From: Thioalkalivibrio sp.
GTDB lineage: Bacteria > Pseudomonadota > Gammaproteobacteria > Ectothiorhodospirales > Ectothiorhodospiraceae
Assembly: GCA_018224485.1 (NCBI GenBank)
Contig: JAGTVE010000162.1
Span: 1-9,027, forward strand
Direction of reading: 5' to 3'
DNA length: 9,027 nt
In this document: one piece after another, positions 1-7,915 of the stretch
Position numbering within the stretch: position 1 is the first letter of the stretch
How the letters are laid out: every line of letters starts with the position of its first letter
Program-made: the position numbers and the translations under genes
The notes under the pieces: generated by a model
What the model saw: the letters and a program-made list of their open reading frames with translations, nothing else
What the model was told of the DNA's origin: nothing
The model's database searches: none

Positions 1-122
1 GTGAAGAAGCACAGCACCAGGAACAGCGCGGCGTACACCGGGTTGCGCAACGTGATCAACGCGAGCGCGGCCCCGAGCAGGATGGCTCCGAAGACGTAAA
101 ACAGGAGGAGTTCGAAGGTCAT
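1..122 (-). CDS. nuoJ: NADH-quinone oxidoreductase subunit J (NuoJ), N-terminal part only
   Basis: This is a membrane subunit of complex I, homologous to mitochondrial ND6, in the part of the membrane arm next to the quinone module. Only the first 40 residues are in the window; the gene continues past the left edge. The visible peptide begins MTFELLLFYVFGAILLGAAL and contains one hydrophobic helix (about residues 3-22), a short TLRNPVYAAL loop and the start of a second helix. The NPV-A-L pattern is typical of NuoJ, where an Asn-Pro-Val follows the first helix. The ATG lies 14 nt after the nuoI stop, with an AGGGA ribosome-binding site at 129-133 and a 6-nt spacer. The identification rests on the motif and on its position after nuoI, where nuoJ is expected. 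Nothing can be said about the rest of the protein. Confidence 0.93.
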   Translation of the reverse strand, partial: MTFELLLFYVFGAILLGAALALITLRNPVYAALFLVLCFF

Positions 123-136
123 CGTCGATCCCTGGC

Positions 137-625
137 TCAGCGGTAGACCGCGTCCGCCGAACGGGCGGATGCGATCTCCTTCTCGAAGCGGTCCCCGATC
201 GCCAGCAGCTTGTCCTTGGTCATGATCTGCTCGCCCCGGTTCTCGAAGTGGTACTCGAAGATGTGTGTCTCGACGATCGAATCCACCGGACAGGCCTCCT
301 CGCAGAAGCCGCAGTAGATGCACTTGAACAGGTCGATGTCGTACCGCGTGGTGCGCCGGGTACCGTCGGCGCGCTGTTCGGAATCGATGGTGATGGCCAG
401 CGCCGGGCAGACCGCCTCGCAGAGCTTGCAGGCGATGCAGCGCTCCTCGCCGTTGGGATAGCGGCGCAGCGCGTGCAGACCGCGGAAGCGCGGCGACATC
501 GGGGTCTTTTCCTCCGGGTACTGCACGGTCACCTTGCGCGCGAAGAGGTAGCGCCCGGTCAGGCGCATGCCCATCAGCAGTTCCCAGAGCAGGAAGGTCC
601 TGAAGAAGTTTCGGATCGCGGTCAT
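137..625 (-). CDS. nuoI: NADH-quinone oxidoreductase subunit I (NuoI), 2x[4Fe-4S] ferredoxin-like
   Basis: NuoI (162 aa; TYKY/NDUFS8 family) passes electrons from the peripheral arm to cluster N2 through clusters N6a and N6b. Two ferredoxin motifs hold the eight ligands: C63-x2-C66-x2-C69-x3-C73-P and C102-x2-C105-x2-C108-x3-C112-P. The N-terminal segment (about residues 4-30, with FLLWELLMGMRLTGRYL) is the amphipathic helix that anchors the protein to the membrane arm. The length matches short proteobacterial NuoI. An in-frame start at 676 would add 17 residues and overlap the end of nuoH. I prefer the ATG at 625 because it has a strong GGGAGG site (633-638) at a 7-nt spacing and gives the usual MTAIRNFFRTF-like start. 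It follows nuoH by 31 nt and precedes nuoJ by 14 nt. Confidence 0.97.
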   Translation of the reverse strand: MTAIRNFFRTFLLWELLMGMRLTGRYLFARKVTVQYPEEKTPMSPRFRGLHALRRYPNGEERCIACKLCEAVCPALAITIDSEQRADGTRRTTRYDIDLFKCIYCGFCEEACPVDSIVETHIFEYHFENRGEQIMTKDKLLAIGDRFEKEIASARSADAVYR

Positions 626-632
626 GATAAAG

Positions 633-638
633 CCTCCC
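633..638 (-). promoter_or_regulatory. Ribosome-binding site deciding the nuoI start
   Basis: GGGAGG on the minus strand lies 7 nt before the ATG at 625. It supports that start over the longer in-frame start at 676, which lies inside the end of nuoH. Confidence 0.8.
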
Positions 639-656
639 GCCGACCGGCGCCGCGAC

Positions 657-1721
657 TCAGGCGAACCACGGCCCAAGCCCCATGAAGATGAATACGCCGA
701 GCACGAACAGCCAAACGATGGTGACCGGGATCAGCACCTTCCACCCCAGCCGCATGATCTGGTCATAGCGGTAGCGGGGAAAGGTCGCCCGGAACCAGAG
801 AAAAAGGAACAGGAAGAACGCCGTCTTGAGCAGGAACCAGTGGATGCCCGAATCGAGCACCCAGCCGATCGCCGGCCAGGCGAACACGCCCTCCGGCAGG
901 ATACCCTGGAACGGCGACAGCCAGCCACCGAGGAAGAGCAGCGAGGCCAGGGCCGAGATCAGGATCATGTTCGCGTACTCGGCCAGGAAGAAGACCGCGA
1001 AGGCCATGCCGGAGTACTCGACATGGAAACCCGCGACGATCTCCGATTCGCCCTCCGCGACGTCGAACGGTGCCCGGTTGGTCTCGGCCACTCCCGAGAT
1101 GAAATAGACGAAGAACAGCGGCAGCAGCGGCAGCAGGAACCAGTGGTAGACGCTGCCCTCCTGCGCGAGCACGATCTCGCCGACGTTCAGGCTTCCCGCG
1201 GCCATGATGACCCCGACCAGCGCGAAGCCCATCGCGATCTCGTAGGCGACGATCTGCGCCGCCGAGCGCATGGCCCCGAGCAGCGCGTACTTCGAGTTCG
1301 ACGCCCAGCCGGCGATGATCACCCCGTACACGCCCAGTGAGGTCAGGGCGAGCAGGTAGAGCAGACCGGCGTTCACGTCCGCCAGAACCATGCCGTCGTC
1401 GAAGGGAATCACCGCCCAGGCGGCCAGCGCGGGGACGATCGCGAGAATGGGCGCGCTCAAAAACAGGAAGCGGTTCGCGTTGGTCGGGAGGATGACCTCC
1501 TTGGTCAGCAGCTTCACCGCGTCCGCGATCGGCTGCAGCCAGCCGCGCGGACCGACCCGGTTCGGTCCGATGCGCACCTGGATGTACCCGATCACCTTGC
1601 GCTCCGCGTAGGTCGTGTAGGCCACGGCCAGCATCAGCGGTGTCACGATCAGGGTGATCTTGAACAGGATCTGCATCACCACCGGGAGACTGTAAAAGCT
1701 TTCCATGATCCAGTCGAACAT
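657..1721 (-). CDS. nuoH: NADH-quinone oxidoreductase subunit H (NuoH), membrane subunit at the quinone site
   Basis: NuoH (354 aa; ND1 family) is the membrane subunit that forms the entrance and roof of the quinone chamber with NuoB and NuoD, and it begins the chain of charged residues leading into the proton-pumping arm. The protein is very hydrophobic, with about eight membrane helices. The first family signature is at residues 40-55 (ERKVIGYIQVRIGPNR). The second is at about 212-238, AETNRAPFD followed by EGESEIVAGFHVEYSG, with the conserved acidic residues E213, E223, E225 and E227 in the loop facing the quinone site. The length is normal for proteobacteria. The ATG at 1721 has an AAGGA site at 1729-1733 with a 7-nt spacer, and the gap after nuoG is 13 nt. 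The C-terminal RATFPRYRYDQIMRLGWK segment is also typical. No anomalies seen. Confidence 0.98.
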   Translation of the reverse strand: MFDWIMESFYSLPVVMQILFKITLIVTPLMLAVAYTTYAERKVIGYIQVRIGPNRVGPRGWLQPIADAVKLLTKEVILPTNANRFLFLSAPILAIVPALAAWAVIPFDDGMVLADVNAGLLYLLALTSLGVYGVIIAGWASNSKYALLGAMRSAAQIVAYEIAMGFALVGVIMAAGSLNVGEIVLAQEGSVYHWFLLPLLPLFFVYFISGVAETNRAPFDVAEGESEIVAGFHVEYSGMAFAVFFLAEYANMILISALASLLFLGGWLSPFQGILPEGVFAWPAIGWVLDSGIHWFLLKTAFFLFLFLWFRATFPRYRYDQIMRLGWKVLIPVTIVWLFVLGVFIFMGLGPWFA

Positions 1722-1734
1722 CAGTCTTTCCTTG

Positions 1735-4113
1735 TCAGGCCCGTGCGAGCGTCACGGTGGTTCCCGGCGCTCCGAGGCGTGCGAGCGCGGGGGCGCCCGC
1801 AACGGTCACCACCGTTCCGGCCGGCACATCATCGTCCAGCACCAGTCTCAGCTCCGCCTCGTCCCCGCCCTGACGGATCCGAACCATGGTGCCATCGGCG
1901 TGGCCGCCGGCCGACTGCGGGTTTACGTAGACCGCCTCGGCACGGCGCCCCTCGGGCGAAGTCTGCAGCGGGTCGGCCCGCCTGGCCAGCGGATCTGCGG
2001 CGTAGAGACCGCGCACCTGCATGCGCACCACGCCCTCCACCGGTTCCGGCACCTCGACATGGACCAGCCGCAGGTCGATCTGCGTGCTGAACCCGGCCTC
2101 CGGCAGCAGTGGCTTGATCGCGTCCCGCACCGAACGCGAGTCGAGGTAATCCATGCCGCGGACGTCGAGAAGGTTACCGAGTACGCGCCAGACCTTCCAG
2201 CCCGGGCGCGCCTCGCCCGGGGCGGAGGCGGCGGCACGGAAGCTCTGCCAGCGCCCTTCCGAATTCACGAAGGTGCCGGAGGTCTCGAAGCTGGTTGCGA
2301 CCGGCAGCAGCACGTCGGCCACCGACTCGAGCTCGGCGTCGGCAAAGGCACCCACCGCGACCACCAGGCCGGCGCGTTCCAGGGCGGCCCTCGCGAGCCG
2401 GGGATCGGCGAAGTCGCGCGCCGGGTCGACACCCGCGAGCACGAAGAGGTCGCGGCCCTGTTCCAGCATCGTCATCGCGTCCGCGCCGGCGTCGGTCGCC
2501 GCGCCGCCCGCCCCCCGGTGGGGCACGCAGCCGGCAAGCCAGGCACCGGAGGCATTGGCCCCGGGACTCACGTAGCCGAGCCGCGCGCCGGTGCTGCGCG
2601 CGATCCAGCCCGCCAGCGCCCTGAGGGTGGCGAAGGCCGGGCTTCCGATGGCCTCGGCACCCAGCAGCACATGGGCCTGGTGCCCCTCGGTGAGGGCGGT
2701 CGCGATGCGCCGCTGCGCCTCGAGGATCTCGCTGTCGTCGGTGGCCGCGGCGGCCACCACCTCTTCGAGCACCTTCGGCAGCTTGCCGCCCGACTCCGCT
2801 AGCTGTCCCGCGATCCCGGCCAGGGCCAGGACCTGGCTGCGCGTCGCACCCAGCAGCTGGGCCTCGGTGGAATAGGTCAGATCCAGCCGGTGCGGGTAGA
2901 TCGCGCTGATCCGCGCACCCATCAGCGCGGCCTTGCGCAGGCGGTGCGCCAGCATCGGCTGCTCCCGTCGCGGATTGCAGCCGACCAGCAGCACGGCGTC
3001 CGCGCGCTCGACCTCCTCGATGCTGCTGCCCAGCCAGGGAAACAGGGGCGCGGCCGCATCGTCGCGGAAGTCCAGCTGCTGCAGCCGGTGATCAATGTCC
3101 CGTACACCGATGCCGCGCAGCACCTGCTGCGCCAGATAGAACTCCTCCAGCGTCAGCGACGGCGAGAGCAGGGCCCCGATGCGCTCCGGGGCGGTGTCAC
3201 GCAGCCCCTCGGCAACCCGCGCCAGCGCCTCTTCCCAGGTCGCGTCCCGCCATTGGCCGTCCTCCTTGAGCCTAGGGGTCGTGAGGCGGTCTTCCGCGTA
3301 GAGTCCGGCGTAGCTGAAGCGGTCCCGATCCGAGATCCAGGTCTCGTTGATCGCCTCGTTCTCCCGCGGCACCACGCGCATCACCTTGCCGTTGTACACG
3401 TGCGCGAAGAGGTTGGAACCGACACCGTCGTGCGCGCCGACCGTCGGGTACTGCTGGTATTCCCATGACCGCGCCATGTAGCGCGAGGGCTTCGCGGTTA
3501 GCGCGCCCACCGGGCAGAGATCGATCACGTTCCCCGAGAGCTCGTGGCCGACCGTGTTCTCGACGAAGGTGCCGATGCGCAGGTGCTCGCCGCGGCCGGT
3601 GGCGCCCAGTTCGCGCACGCCCGCGATCTCGTCGCCGAAGCGCACGCAGCGGGTGCAGTGGATGCAGCGTGTCATCTCGGTCTCGATCAGCGGACCGATG
3701 TCCTTGTCCTTCACCACGCGCTTGGCCTCGGCGTAGTGGGACACGCTCTCGCCATAGCCCATAGCGACGTCCTGGAGCTCGCACTCGCCGCCCTGGTCGC
3801 AGATCGGGCAGTCGAGCGGATGGTTGATCAGCAGAAACTCCATCGTGCTCTTCTGCGCGGCGATCGCCAGCGGCGACCGCGTGTACACCTTCATGCCCTC
3901 CATCACCGGCGTCGCGCAGGCCGGCAGCGGTTTCGGGGCCTTCTCGACCTCGACCAGGCACATGCGGCAGTTGGCCGCGACCGACAGCTTCTTGTGATAG
4001 CAGAAACGCGGAATGAGGATGTTCTCCTGATCGGCAACGTCGATCAGCATCGCGCCCTTCGGCGCCTGCAGCGTCCGACCGTCGATCTCGAGGGTGACCA
4101 GATCCTGGCTCAT
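1735..4113 (-). CDS. nuoG: NADH-quinone oxidoreductase subunit G (NuoG), multi-Fe-S subunit
   Basis: NuoG (792 aa; 75-kDa/NDUFS1 family) carries electrons from NuoF to NuoI. The N-terminal domain holds N1b (C38, C49, C52, C66) and N5 (H98, C102, C105, C111, in HPLDCPICDQGGECELQD). N4 follows (C150, C153, C156, C200). From about residue 215 the protein is a molybdopterin-oxidoreductase-like domain, which in complex I is structural and has no cofactor; a small beta-rich end (about residues 700-790) resembles the dinucleotide-binding domain. The four Cys that bind the extra N7 cluster in E. coli NuoG are replaced here by my alignment (G226, D229, S233, S261), so N7 should be absent, as in many proteobacteria and mitochondria. 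The frame is open upstream to a GTG at 4128, but the ATG at 4113 has an AGGA site at 7 nt and gives the normal MSQDLVTLEIDG start. It begins 23 nt after the nuoF stop. Confidence 0.97.
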   Translation of the reverse strand: MSQDLVTLEIDGRTLQAPKGAMLIDVADQENILIPRFCYHKKLSVAANCRMCLVEVEKAPKPLPACATPVMEGMKVYTRSPLAIAAQKSTMEFLLINHPLDCPICDQGGECELQDVAMGYGESVSHYAEAKRVVKDKDIGPLIETEMTRCIHCTRCVRFGDEIAGVRELGATGRGEHLRIGTFVENTVGHELSGNVIDLCPVGALTAKPSRYMARSWEYQQYPTVGAHDGVGSNLFAHVYNGKVMRVVPRENEAINETWISDRDRFSYAGLYAEDRLTTPRLKEDGQWRDATWEEALARVAEGLRDTAPERIGALLSPSLTLEEFYLAQQVLRGIGVRDIDHRLQQLDFRDDAAAPLFPWLGSSIEEVERADAVLLVGCNPRREQPMLAHRLRKAALMGARISAIYPHRLDLTYSTEAQLLGATRSQVLALAGIAGQLAESGGKLPKVLEEVVAAAATDDSEILEAQRRIATALTEGHQAHVLLGAEAIGSPAFATLRALAGWIARSTGARLGYVSPGANASGAWLAGCVPHRGAGGAATDAGADAMTMLEQGRDLFVLAGVDPARDFADPRLARAALERAGLVVAVGAFADAELESVADVLLPVATSFETSGTFVNSEGRWQSFRAAASAPGEARPGWKVWRVLGNLLDVRGMDYLDSRSVRDAIKPLLPEAGFSTQIDLRLVHVEVPEPVEGVVRMQVRGLYAADPLARRADPLQTSPEGRRAEAVYVNPQSAGGHADGTMVRIRQGGDEAELRLVLDDDVPAGTVVTVAGAPALARLGAPGTTVTLARA

Positions 4114-4120
4114 AGCGGTT

Positions 4121-4124
4121 TCCT
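4121..4124 (-). promoter_or_regulatory. Ribosome-binding site deciding the nuoG start
   Basis: AGGA (within CAGGAAA) lies 7 nt before the ATG at 4113. The alternative GTG at 4128 is preceded by a C-rich stretch with no purine-rich site, so the ATG is preferred. Confidence 0.7.
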
Positions 4125-4136
4125 GCACCGGGGCAA

Positions 4137-5417
4137 TCAGGCGGCCTGGGCCACCGCGCTCTTGCCGTGCTGAATGTAGTGTTCGAACTCGGGCCGGTAG
4201 TGCTTCAGAAAGCTGCGCACCGGCATCGCGGCCGCATCACCCAGCGCGCAGATGGTGCGTCCCTCGATCTTTGCCGCGACGTCGTCCAGCCGGTCCAGAT
4301 CCTCGGGGCGGCCGCGCCCCTCGACGATCCGGGTCAGCATGCGGTAGAGCCAGCCGGTCCCCTCGCGGCAGGGCGTGCACTGACCGCAGGACTCGGAGAA
4401 GTAGAAGCGCGAGATCCGCCGCAGGACCTGGACCATGTCGGTGGTCTCGTCCATCACGATCACCGCGCCGGAACCCAGCATGGACCCGGCCTTCGCGATC
4501 GAGTCGAAGTCCATGTCGGCCTGCATCATGATCTCGCCGGGCACCACCGGCACGGAGGATCCGCCCGGGATCACCGCCTTCAGCGGCCGCCCGTCCAGCA
4601 CACCGCCCGCCATCTCCAGCAGATCACGGAAGGGCGTGCCCAGCGGAATCTCGAAGTTGCCGGGCTGGTTCACGTGCCCGGAGACGGAGAACAGCTTCTC
4701 GCCGCCCGATTTCGGCACACCGAGCTCCGCGAACCACTCGCCACCGTTGCGTATGATCGCCGGGATGGAGGCCAGCGACTCCGTGTTGTTGATGGTGGTG
4801 GGCCGGCCGTAGAGGCCGAAGTTGGCCGGAAACGGCGGCTTGAAGCGCGGCTGCCCCTTCTTGCCCTCGAGGGACTCCAGCAGCGCGGTCTCCTCGCCGC
4901 AGATGTAGGCGCCGGCGCCGAGCGAGGGGTGCAGATCGAAGTCGACCCCGGAGCCGAGGATGTCCTTGCCGAGGAAGCCGGCCTCGTAGGCCGCCTTCCG
5001 CGCCGTCATGAAGCGGGTGTTGACCTCGTCCATGAATTCGCCGCGCATGTAGTTGTAGCCGACGGTGGCCCCGATCGCGTAGCCGGCGATGGCCATGCCC
5101 TCAACCAGCGCGTGCGGGTTGAAGCGGAGGATGTCGCGATCCTTGCAGGTGCCCGGTTCGGACTCGTCCGAGTTGCAGACGATGTACTTCTGCCCGGGCG
5201 TGTTGCGCGGCATGAAGCTCCACTTGAGCCCGGTGGGGAAACCGGCCCCGCCGCGCCCCCGCAGGTTCGACTTCTTGACCTCCTCGATCACCTCTTCGGG
5301 CGGCATGCCTTCCCCGAAGACCTTCTTCAGGGCCTCGTAGCCGCCGACACTGAGGTAGCTCTCCAGCGACCAGGGCTCGTCGAGATGACGCGTTGCAAAG
5401 CAGATCCGGTTGGCCAT
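4137..5417 (-). CDS. nuoF: NADH-quinone oxidoreductase subunit F (NuoF), NADH- and FMN-binding
   Basis: NuoF (426 aa; 51-kDa/NDUFV1 family) oxidises NADH at the tip of the peripheral arm, passes a hydride to FMN and sends electrons into cluster N3. The glycine-rich GRGGAGFPTG at residues 54-63 and NSDESEPG at 82-89 belong to the FMN/NADH pocket. GAGAYICGEETALLESLEGK at 167-186 is the second glycine-rich family signature. The N3 [4Fe-4S] ligands are C344, C347 and C350 in ESCGQCTPCREG, plus C390 in TICALGDAAA. Length and domain order are normal. The start at 5417 is 3 nt after the nuoE stop (TGA-gcc-ATG), with a GGAG at 5427-5430 inside the end of nuoE. Expression is therefore probably translationally coupled to nuoE, which fits the NuoE-NuoF pair forming one subcomplex. 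The C-terminal residues after about 415 (HGKSAVAQAA) are a variable tail. Confidence 0.98.
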   Translation of the reverse strand: MANRICFATRHLDEPWSLESYLSVGGYEALKKVFGEGMPPEEVIEEVKKSNLRGRGGAGFPTGLKWSFMPRNTPGQKYIVCNSDESEPGTCKDRDILRFNPHALVEGMAIAGYAIGATVGYNYMRGEFMDEVNTRFMTARKAAYEAGFLGKDILGSGVDFDLHPSLGAGAYICGEETALLESLEGKKGQPRFKPPFPANFGLYGRPTTINNTESLASIPAIIRNGGEWFAELGVPKSGGEKLFSVSGHVNQPGNFEIPLGTPFRDLLEMAGGVLDGRPLKAVIPGGSSVPVVPGEIMMQADMDFDSIAKAGSMLGSGAVIVMDETTDMVQVLRRISRFYFSESCGQCTPCREGTGWLYRMLTRIVEGRGRPEDLDRLDDVAAKIEGRTICALGDAAAMPVRSFLKHYRPEFEHYIQHGKSAVAQAA

Positions 5418-5420
5418 GGC

Positions 5421-5930
5421 TCAGGACTCCAGCTTGGCGAGGATCTCGTCCACCCGCTCGGGCGTCAGATTCTCGTGGTAGACGTGGTCGACCTGCATCA
5501 TCGGGGCGCCGCAGCAGGCCGCCAGGCATTCCTCCTCGCGCTTCAGGTAGAACTTGCCGTCGGGCGTGGACTCGCCGAGCTTCACGCCCAGCTTGGTCTC
5601 GAGGTGCTCGATGATCTCGTCGGCCCCGCGCAGCATGCAGGAGATGTTGTCGCAGACCGCGATGGTGTGGCGGCCCACCGGCTCCAGTTCGTACATCGAG
5701 TAGAACGACCCGGCCTCGTAGACCTCCATTGCCGGGATGCGCAGGTACTCCGCCACCGCGTCCATCATCGGGACGCTGAGGTAGCCTTCCTCGTGCTGCA
5801 CCGCCCGCAGCGCCGCCAGCACCGCGGAGCGCCGCTGGTTCTCGGGATAGCGCGCCAGCCAGGTATCGATCTCCTCGCACACGTGCTCGCTCAGCCGGGC
5901 CTGCTGGCCCTCCTTCTTCTGCGCTGCCAT
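5421..5930 (-). CDS. nuoE: NADH-quinone oxidoreductase subunit E (NuoE), [2Fe-2S] thioredoxin-like
   Basis: NuoE (169 aa; 24-kDa/NDUFV2 family) sits beside NuoF and holds the [2Fe-2S] cluster N1a, close to the FMN. The N-terminal half is a helical bundle, with the typical ENQRRSAVLAALRAVQHEEG at residues 30-49 and FYSMYELEPVGRH at about 76-88. The C-terminal half is thioredoxin-like. The cluster ligands are C93 and C98 (CDNISC) plus C135 and C139 (ECLAAC). The frame is open far upstream across nuoD, but that part is a shadow of nuoD. The ATG at 5930 gives the family-length protein and overlaps the nuoD stop by one base (TGATG), with GGGGAGG at 5941-5947, 10 nt upstream. The N-terminus (MAAQKKEGQQA) is Lys/Gln-rich and probably disordered. 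Confidence 0.97.
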   Translation of the reverse strand: MAAQKKEGQQARLSEHVCEEIDTWLARYPENQRRSAVLAALRAVQHEEGYLSVPMMDAVAEYLRIPAMEVYEAGSFYSMYELEPVGRHTIAVCDNISCMLRGADEIIEHLETKLGVKLGESTPDGKFYLKREEECLAACCGAPMMQVDHVYHENLTPERVDEILAKLES

Positions 5931-7183
5931 CAGCGATCGACCTCCCCGAACACGAGATCCTGGGTCCCGATGATCGCGACCACGTCGGCCAGCATGTGGC
6001 CACGGACCATCTCGTCCAGTGCCGACATGTGCACGAAGCCGGCGGCCCGGATCTTCAGCCGGTATGGCTTGTTGGCACCATCCGACACCAGGTAGGCCCC
6101 GAACTCGCCCTTCGGATGTTCCACGGCCGCGTAGGCCTCGCCCTTGGGCAGGCAGAAGCCCTCCGTGAACAGCTTGAAGTGGTGGATCAGGGCCTCCATG
6201 TCGGCCTTCATCTCCTCGCGCCGTGGCGGGGAGACCTTGTAGTTCTCCAGCAGCACCGGACCGGGATGGGCCCGCAGCCAGTCGATGCACTGGCGGACGA
6301 TGCGGTTCGACTGGCGCATCTCCTCGATACGTACCAGATAGCGGTCGTAGCAGTCGCCGTTCACCCCGACCGGGATGTCGAAATCGAGCTGGTCGTACAC
6401 CTCGTAGGGCTGCTTCTTCCGCAGATCCCACTCCACCCCCGACCCGCGCAGCATCGGGCCGGTCAGCCCGAGTTGCCTGGCCCGCTCCGGGCTGACCACG
6501 CCGATCCCGACCGTGCGCTGCTTCCAGATCCGGTTTTCGGTCAGCAGGGTCTCGTATTCGTCGACGCAACCCGGGAAGCGCTCGGTGAAGGACTCGATGA
6601 AGTCCAGCAGCGAGCCCTCGCGGTTCGCGTTCAGCGCGTCCACCTCCGCCTGGGTCTTCCAGCGCGAGGCCTGATACTTCGGCATCGACGCCGGCAGATC
6701 CCGGGCCACCCCGCCGGGACGGTAGTAGGTCGCGTGCAGCCGCGCACCGCTGACCGCCTCGTAGCAGTCCATCAGGTCCTCGCGCTCCCGGAAGGCGTAG
6801 AGGAAGACCGTCATTGCGCCGATGTCCAGCGCGTGCGCACCCAGCCACAGCAGGTGGTTCAGGATCCGGGTGATCTCGTCGAACATCACCCGGATGTACT
6901 GGGCGCGCAGCGGAGGCTCGATCTGCAGCAGCTTCTCCATCGCGAGCACGTAGCCGTGCTCGTTGCACATCATGGACACGTAGTCCAGCCGGTCCATGTA
7001 ACCGATGGACTGGTTGTACGGCTTGGTCTCGGCGAGCTTCTCGGTGCCCCGGTGCAGCAGTCCGATGTGGGGATCCGCGCGCTGCACGACCTCGCCGTCC
7101 ATCTCCAGCACCAGCCGCAGGACGCCGTGCGCCGAGGGATGCTGCGGACCGAAATTCAGGGTGAAGTTGCGGATCTCAGGCAT
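5930..7183 (-). CDS. nuoD: NADH-quinone oxidoreductase subunit D (NuoD), quinone-site subunit
   Basis: NuoD (417 aa; 49-kDa/NDUFS2 family, related to the large subunit of [NiFe] hydrogenases but without the metal ligands) forms the quinone-reduction pocket with NuoB. NFGPQHPSAHG at residues 10-20 and GYMDRLDYVS at 61-70 supply H19 and Y68. Their 49-residue spacing equals that of the quinone head-group residues His38/Tyr87 in Thermus and His59/Tyr108 in bovine complex I. LHRGTEKL at 43-50 is another family signature, and the C-terminus IGTQDLVFGEVDR is the usual one. It is a separate gene and not the NuoCD fusion of E. coli. The start overlaps the end of nuoC by 8 nt (ATGCCTGA), with GAGG at 7190-7193 and a 6-nt spacer, which suggests translational coupling. 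Confidence 0.98.
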   Translation of the reverse strand: MPEIRNFTLNFGPQHPSAHGVLRLVLEMDGEVVQRADPHIGLLHRGTEKLAETKPYNQSIGYMDRLDYVSMMCNEHGYVLAMEKLLQIEPPLRAQYIRVMFDEITRILNHLLWLGAHALDIGAMTVFLYAFREREDLMDCYEAVSGARLHATYYRPGGVARDLPASMPKYQASRWKTQAEVDALNANREGSLLDFIESFTERFPGCVDEYETLLTENRIWKQRTVGIGVVSPERARQLGLTGPMLRGSGVEWDLRKKQPYEVYDQLDFDIPVGVNGDCYDRYLVRIEEMRQSNRIVRQCIDWLRAHPGPVLLENYKVSPPRREEMKADMEALIHHFKLFTEGFCLPKGEAYAAVEHPKGEFGAYLVSDGANKPYRLKIRAAGFVHMSALDEMVRGHMLADVVAIIGTQDLVFGEVDR

Positions 7184-7898
7184 TGTTTTCCTCTCCGGCC
7201 GATTCGCCCTCGAGGTAGCGGTGGTCGTCGCGAATCACCTTGGGCACCAGCACCCGGGGCTCGATCGACACCGGCTGGTAGATCACGCGCTGCTGTTCCG
7301 GGTCATAGCGCATCTCGACGTGGCCGATCAGCGGGAAGTCCTTGCGGAAGGGGTGCCCGACGAAGCCGTAATCGGTGAGGATCCGGCGCAGGTCGGGATG
7401 TCCGGAAAACAGGATCCCGAAGAGATCGAAGGCCTCACGCTCGAACCAGTTGGCGCTCGCCCAGACCTCGGTGAGCGACTCGATCTCGGGAAACTCGTCG
7501 TCCGGCAGCCGGGCACGCACGCGCAGACGCCGGTTGTGCGCGATCGACAGCAGGTGCATCACCACCGCGAAGCGCGGACCCTCCGGCCCCCCTTCGCCAG
7601 GGGCGTCGTCGAAGGTGAAGCGCCCGGAGGTCGCGGCGGTGACCCCGCGCCCGAAACCCTGCGTGGAGGCCGCCTCGGTGGACCACTCGGCACGGCCGTA
7701 CTCGAGGTAGTCCACGGCGCACAGGTCGACCAGCATGTCGAAGCCGAGCTCCGGGTGGTCGCGCAGCCGCTCCGCCACGACCTTCCAGTCGGCGGCGGGG
7801 ACCTCGATGGTCGTCTCGCCAAGGTCGAGGCTCAGCGACTGCAGCTGCTCGGAAAGCTCCGCCTGCAGGAGGTCGACCCAGTTCTTGCTCTCGGACAT
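7176..7898 (-). CDS. nuoC: NADH-quinone oxidoreductase subunit C (NuoC), 30-kDa subunit
   Basis: NuoC (240 aa; 30-kDa/NDUFS3 family) is a structural subunit of the connecting module with no cofactor; it packs against NuoD and NuoB. The family signature is ANWFEREAFDLFGILFSGHP at residues 149-168, followed directly by DLRRILTDYGF (169-179). GHPFRKDFPLIGHVEMRYDP and IEPRVLVPKVIR follow, as usual. Residues about 69-107, between VDYLEYG and GPRFAVV, form an extra polar, glycine-rich segment compared with the short (about 200 aa) NuoC proteins I recall from betaproteobacteria. I believe similar insertions occur in some gammaproteobacteria. The ATG at 7898 is 17 nt after the nuoB stop with only a weak GGGG site (7905-7908), so coupling to nuoB may help. 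The gene is intact and not fused to nuoD. Confidence 0.96.
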   Translation of the reverse strand: MSESKNWVDLLQAELSEQLQSLSLDLGETTIEVPAADWKVVAERLRDHPELGFDMLVDLCAVDYLEYGRAEWSTEAASTQGFGRGVTAATSGRFTFDDAPGEGGPEGPRFAVVMHLLSIAHNRRLRVRARLPDDEFPEIESLTEVWASANWFEREAFDLFGILFSGHPDLRRILTDYGFVGHPFRKDFPLIGHVEMRYDPEQQRVIYQPVSIEPRVLVPKVIRDDHRYLEGESAGEENNA

Positions 7899-7915
7899 CG
7901 GTTACCCCGCGCGGA

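Noticed and set aside
1705..2802. A 365-codon plus-strand open frame antisense to nuoG.
   Set aside because: Arg/His/Gly-rich, with no recognisable domain; a GC-rich shadow of nuoG. The same applies to other antisense frames at 567-1340, 2890-3468, 3544-4173, 5996-7378 and 7005-8012.
4167..6095. A 642-codon open frame on the plus strand, antisense to nuoF, nuoE and the end of nuoD.
   Set aside because: It mirrors genuine genes, has an His/Arg/Gly/Leu-rich composition with no family motif, and arises from the high GC at third positions of the real genes.
5931..6968. An upstream extension of the NuoE frame that would give a 515-residue protein.
   Set aside because: The extension overlaps nuoD in another frame and has no complex I motifs; NuoE begins at the ATG at 5930 that overlaps the nuoD stop.
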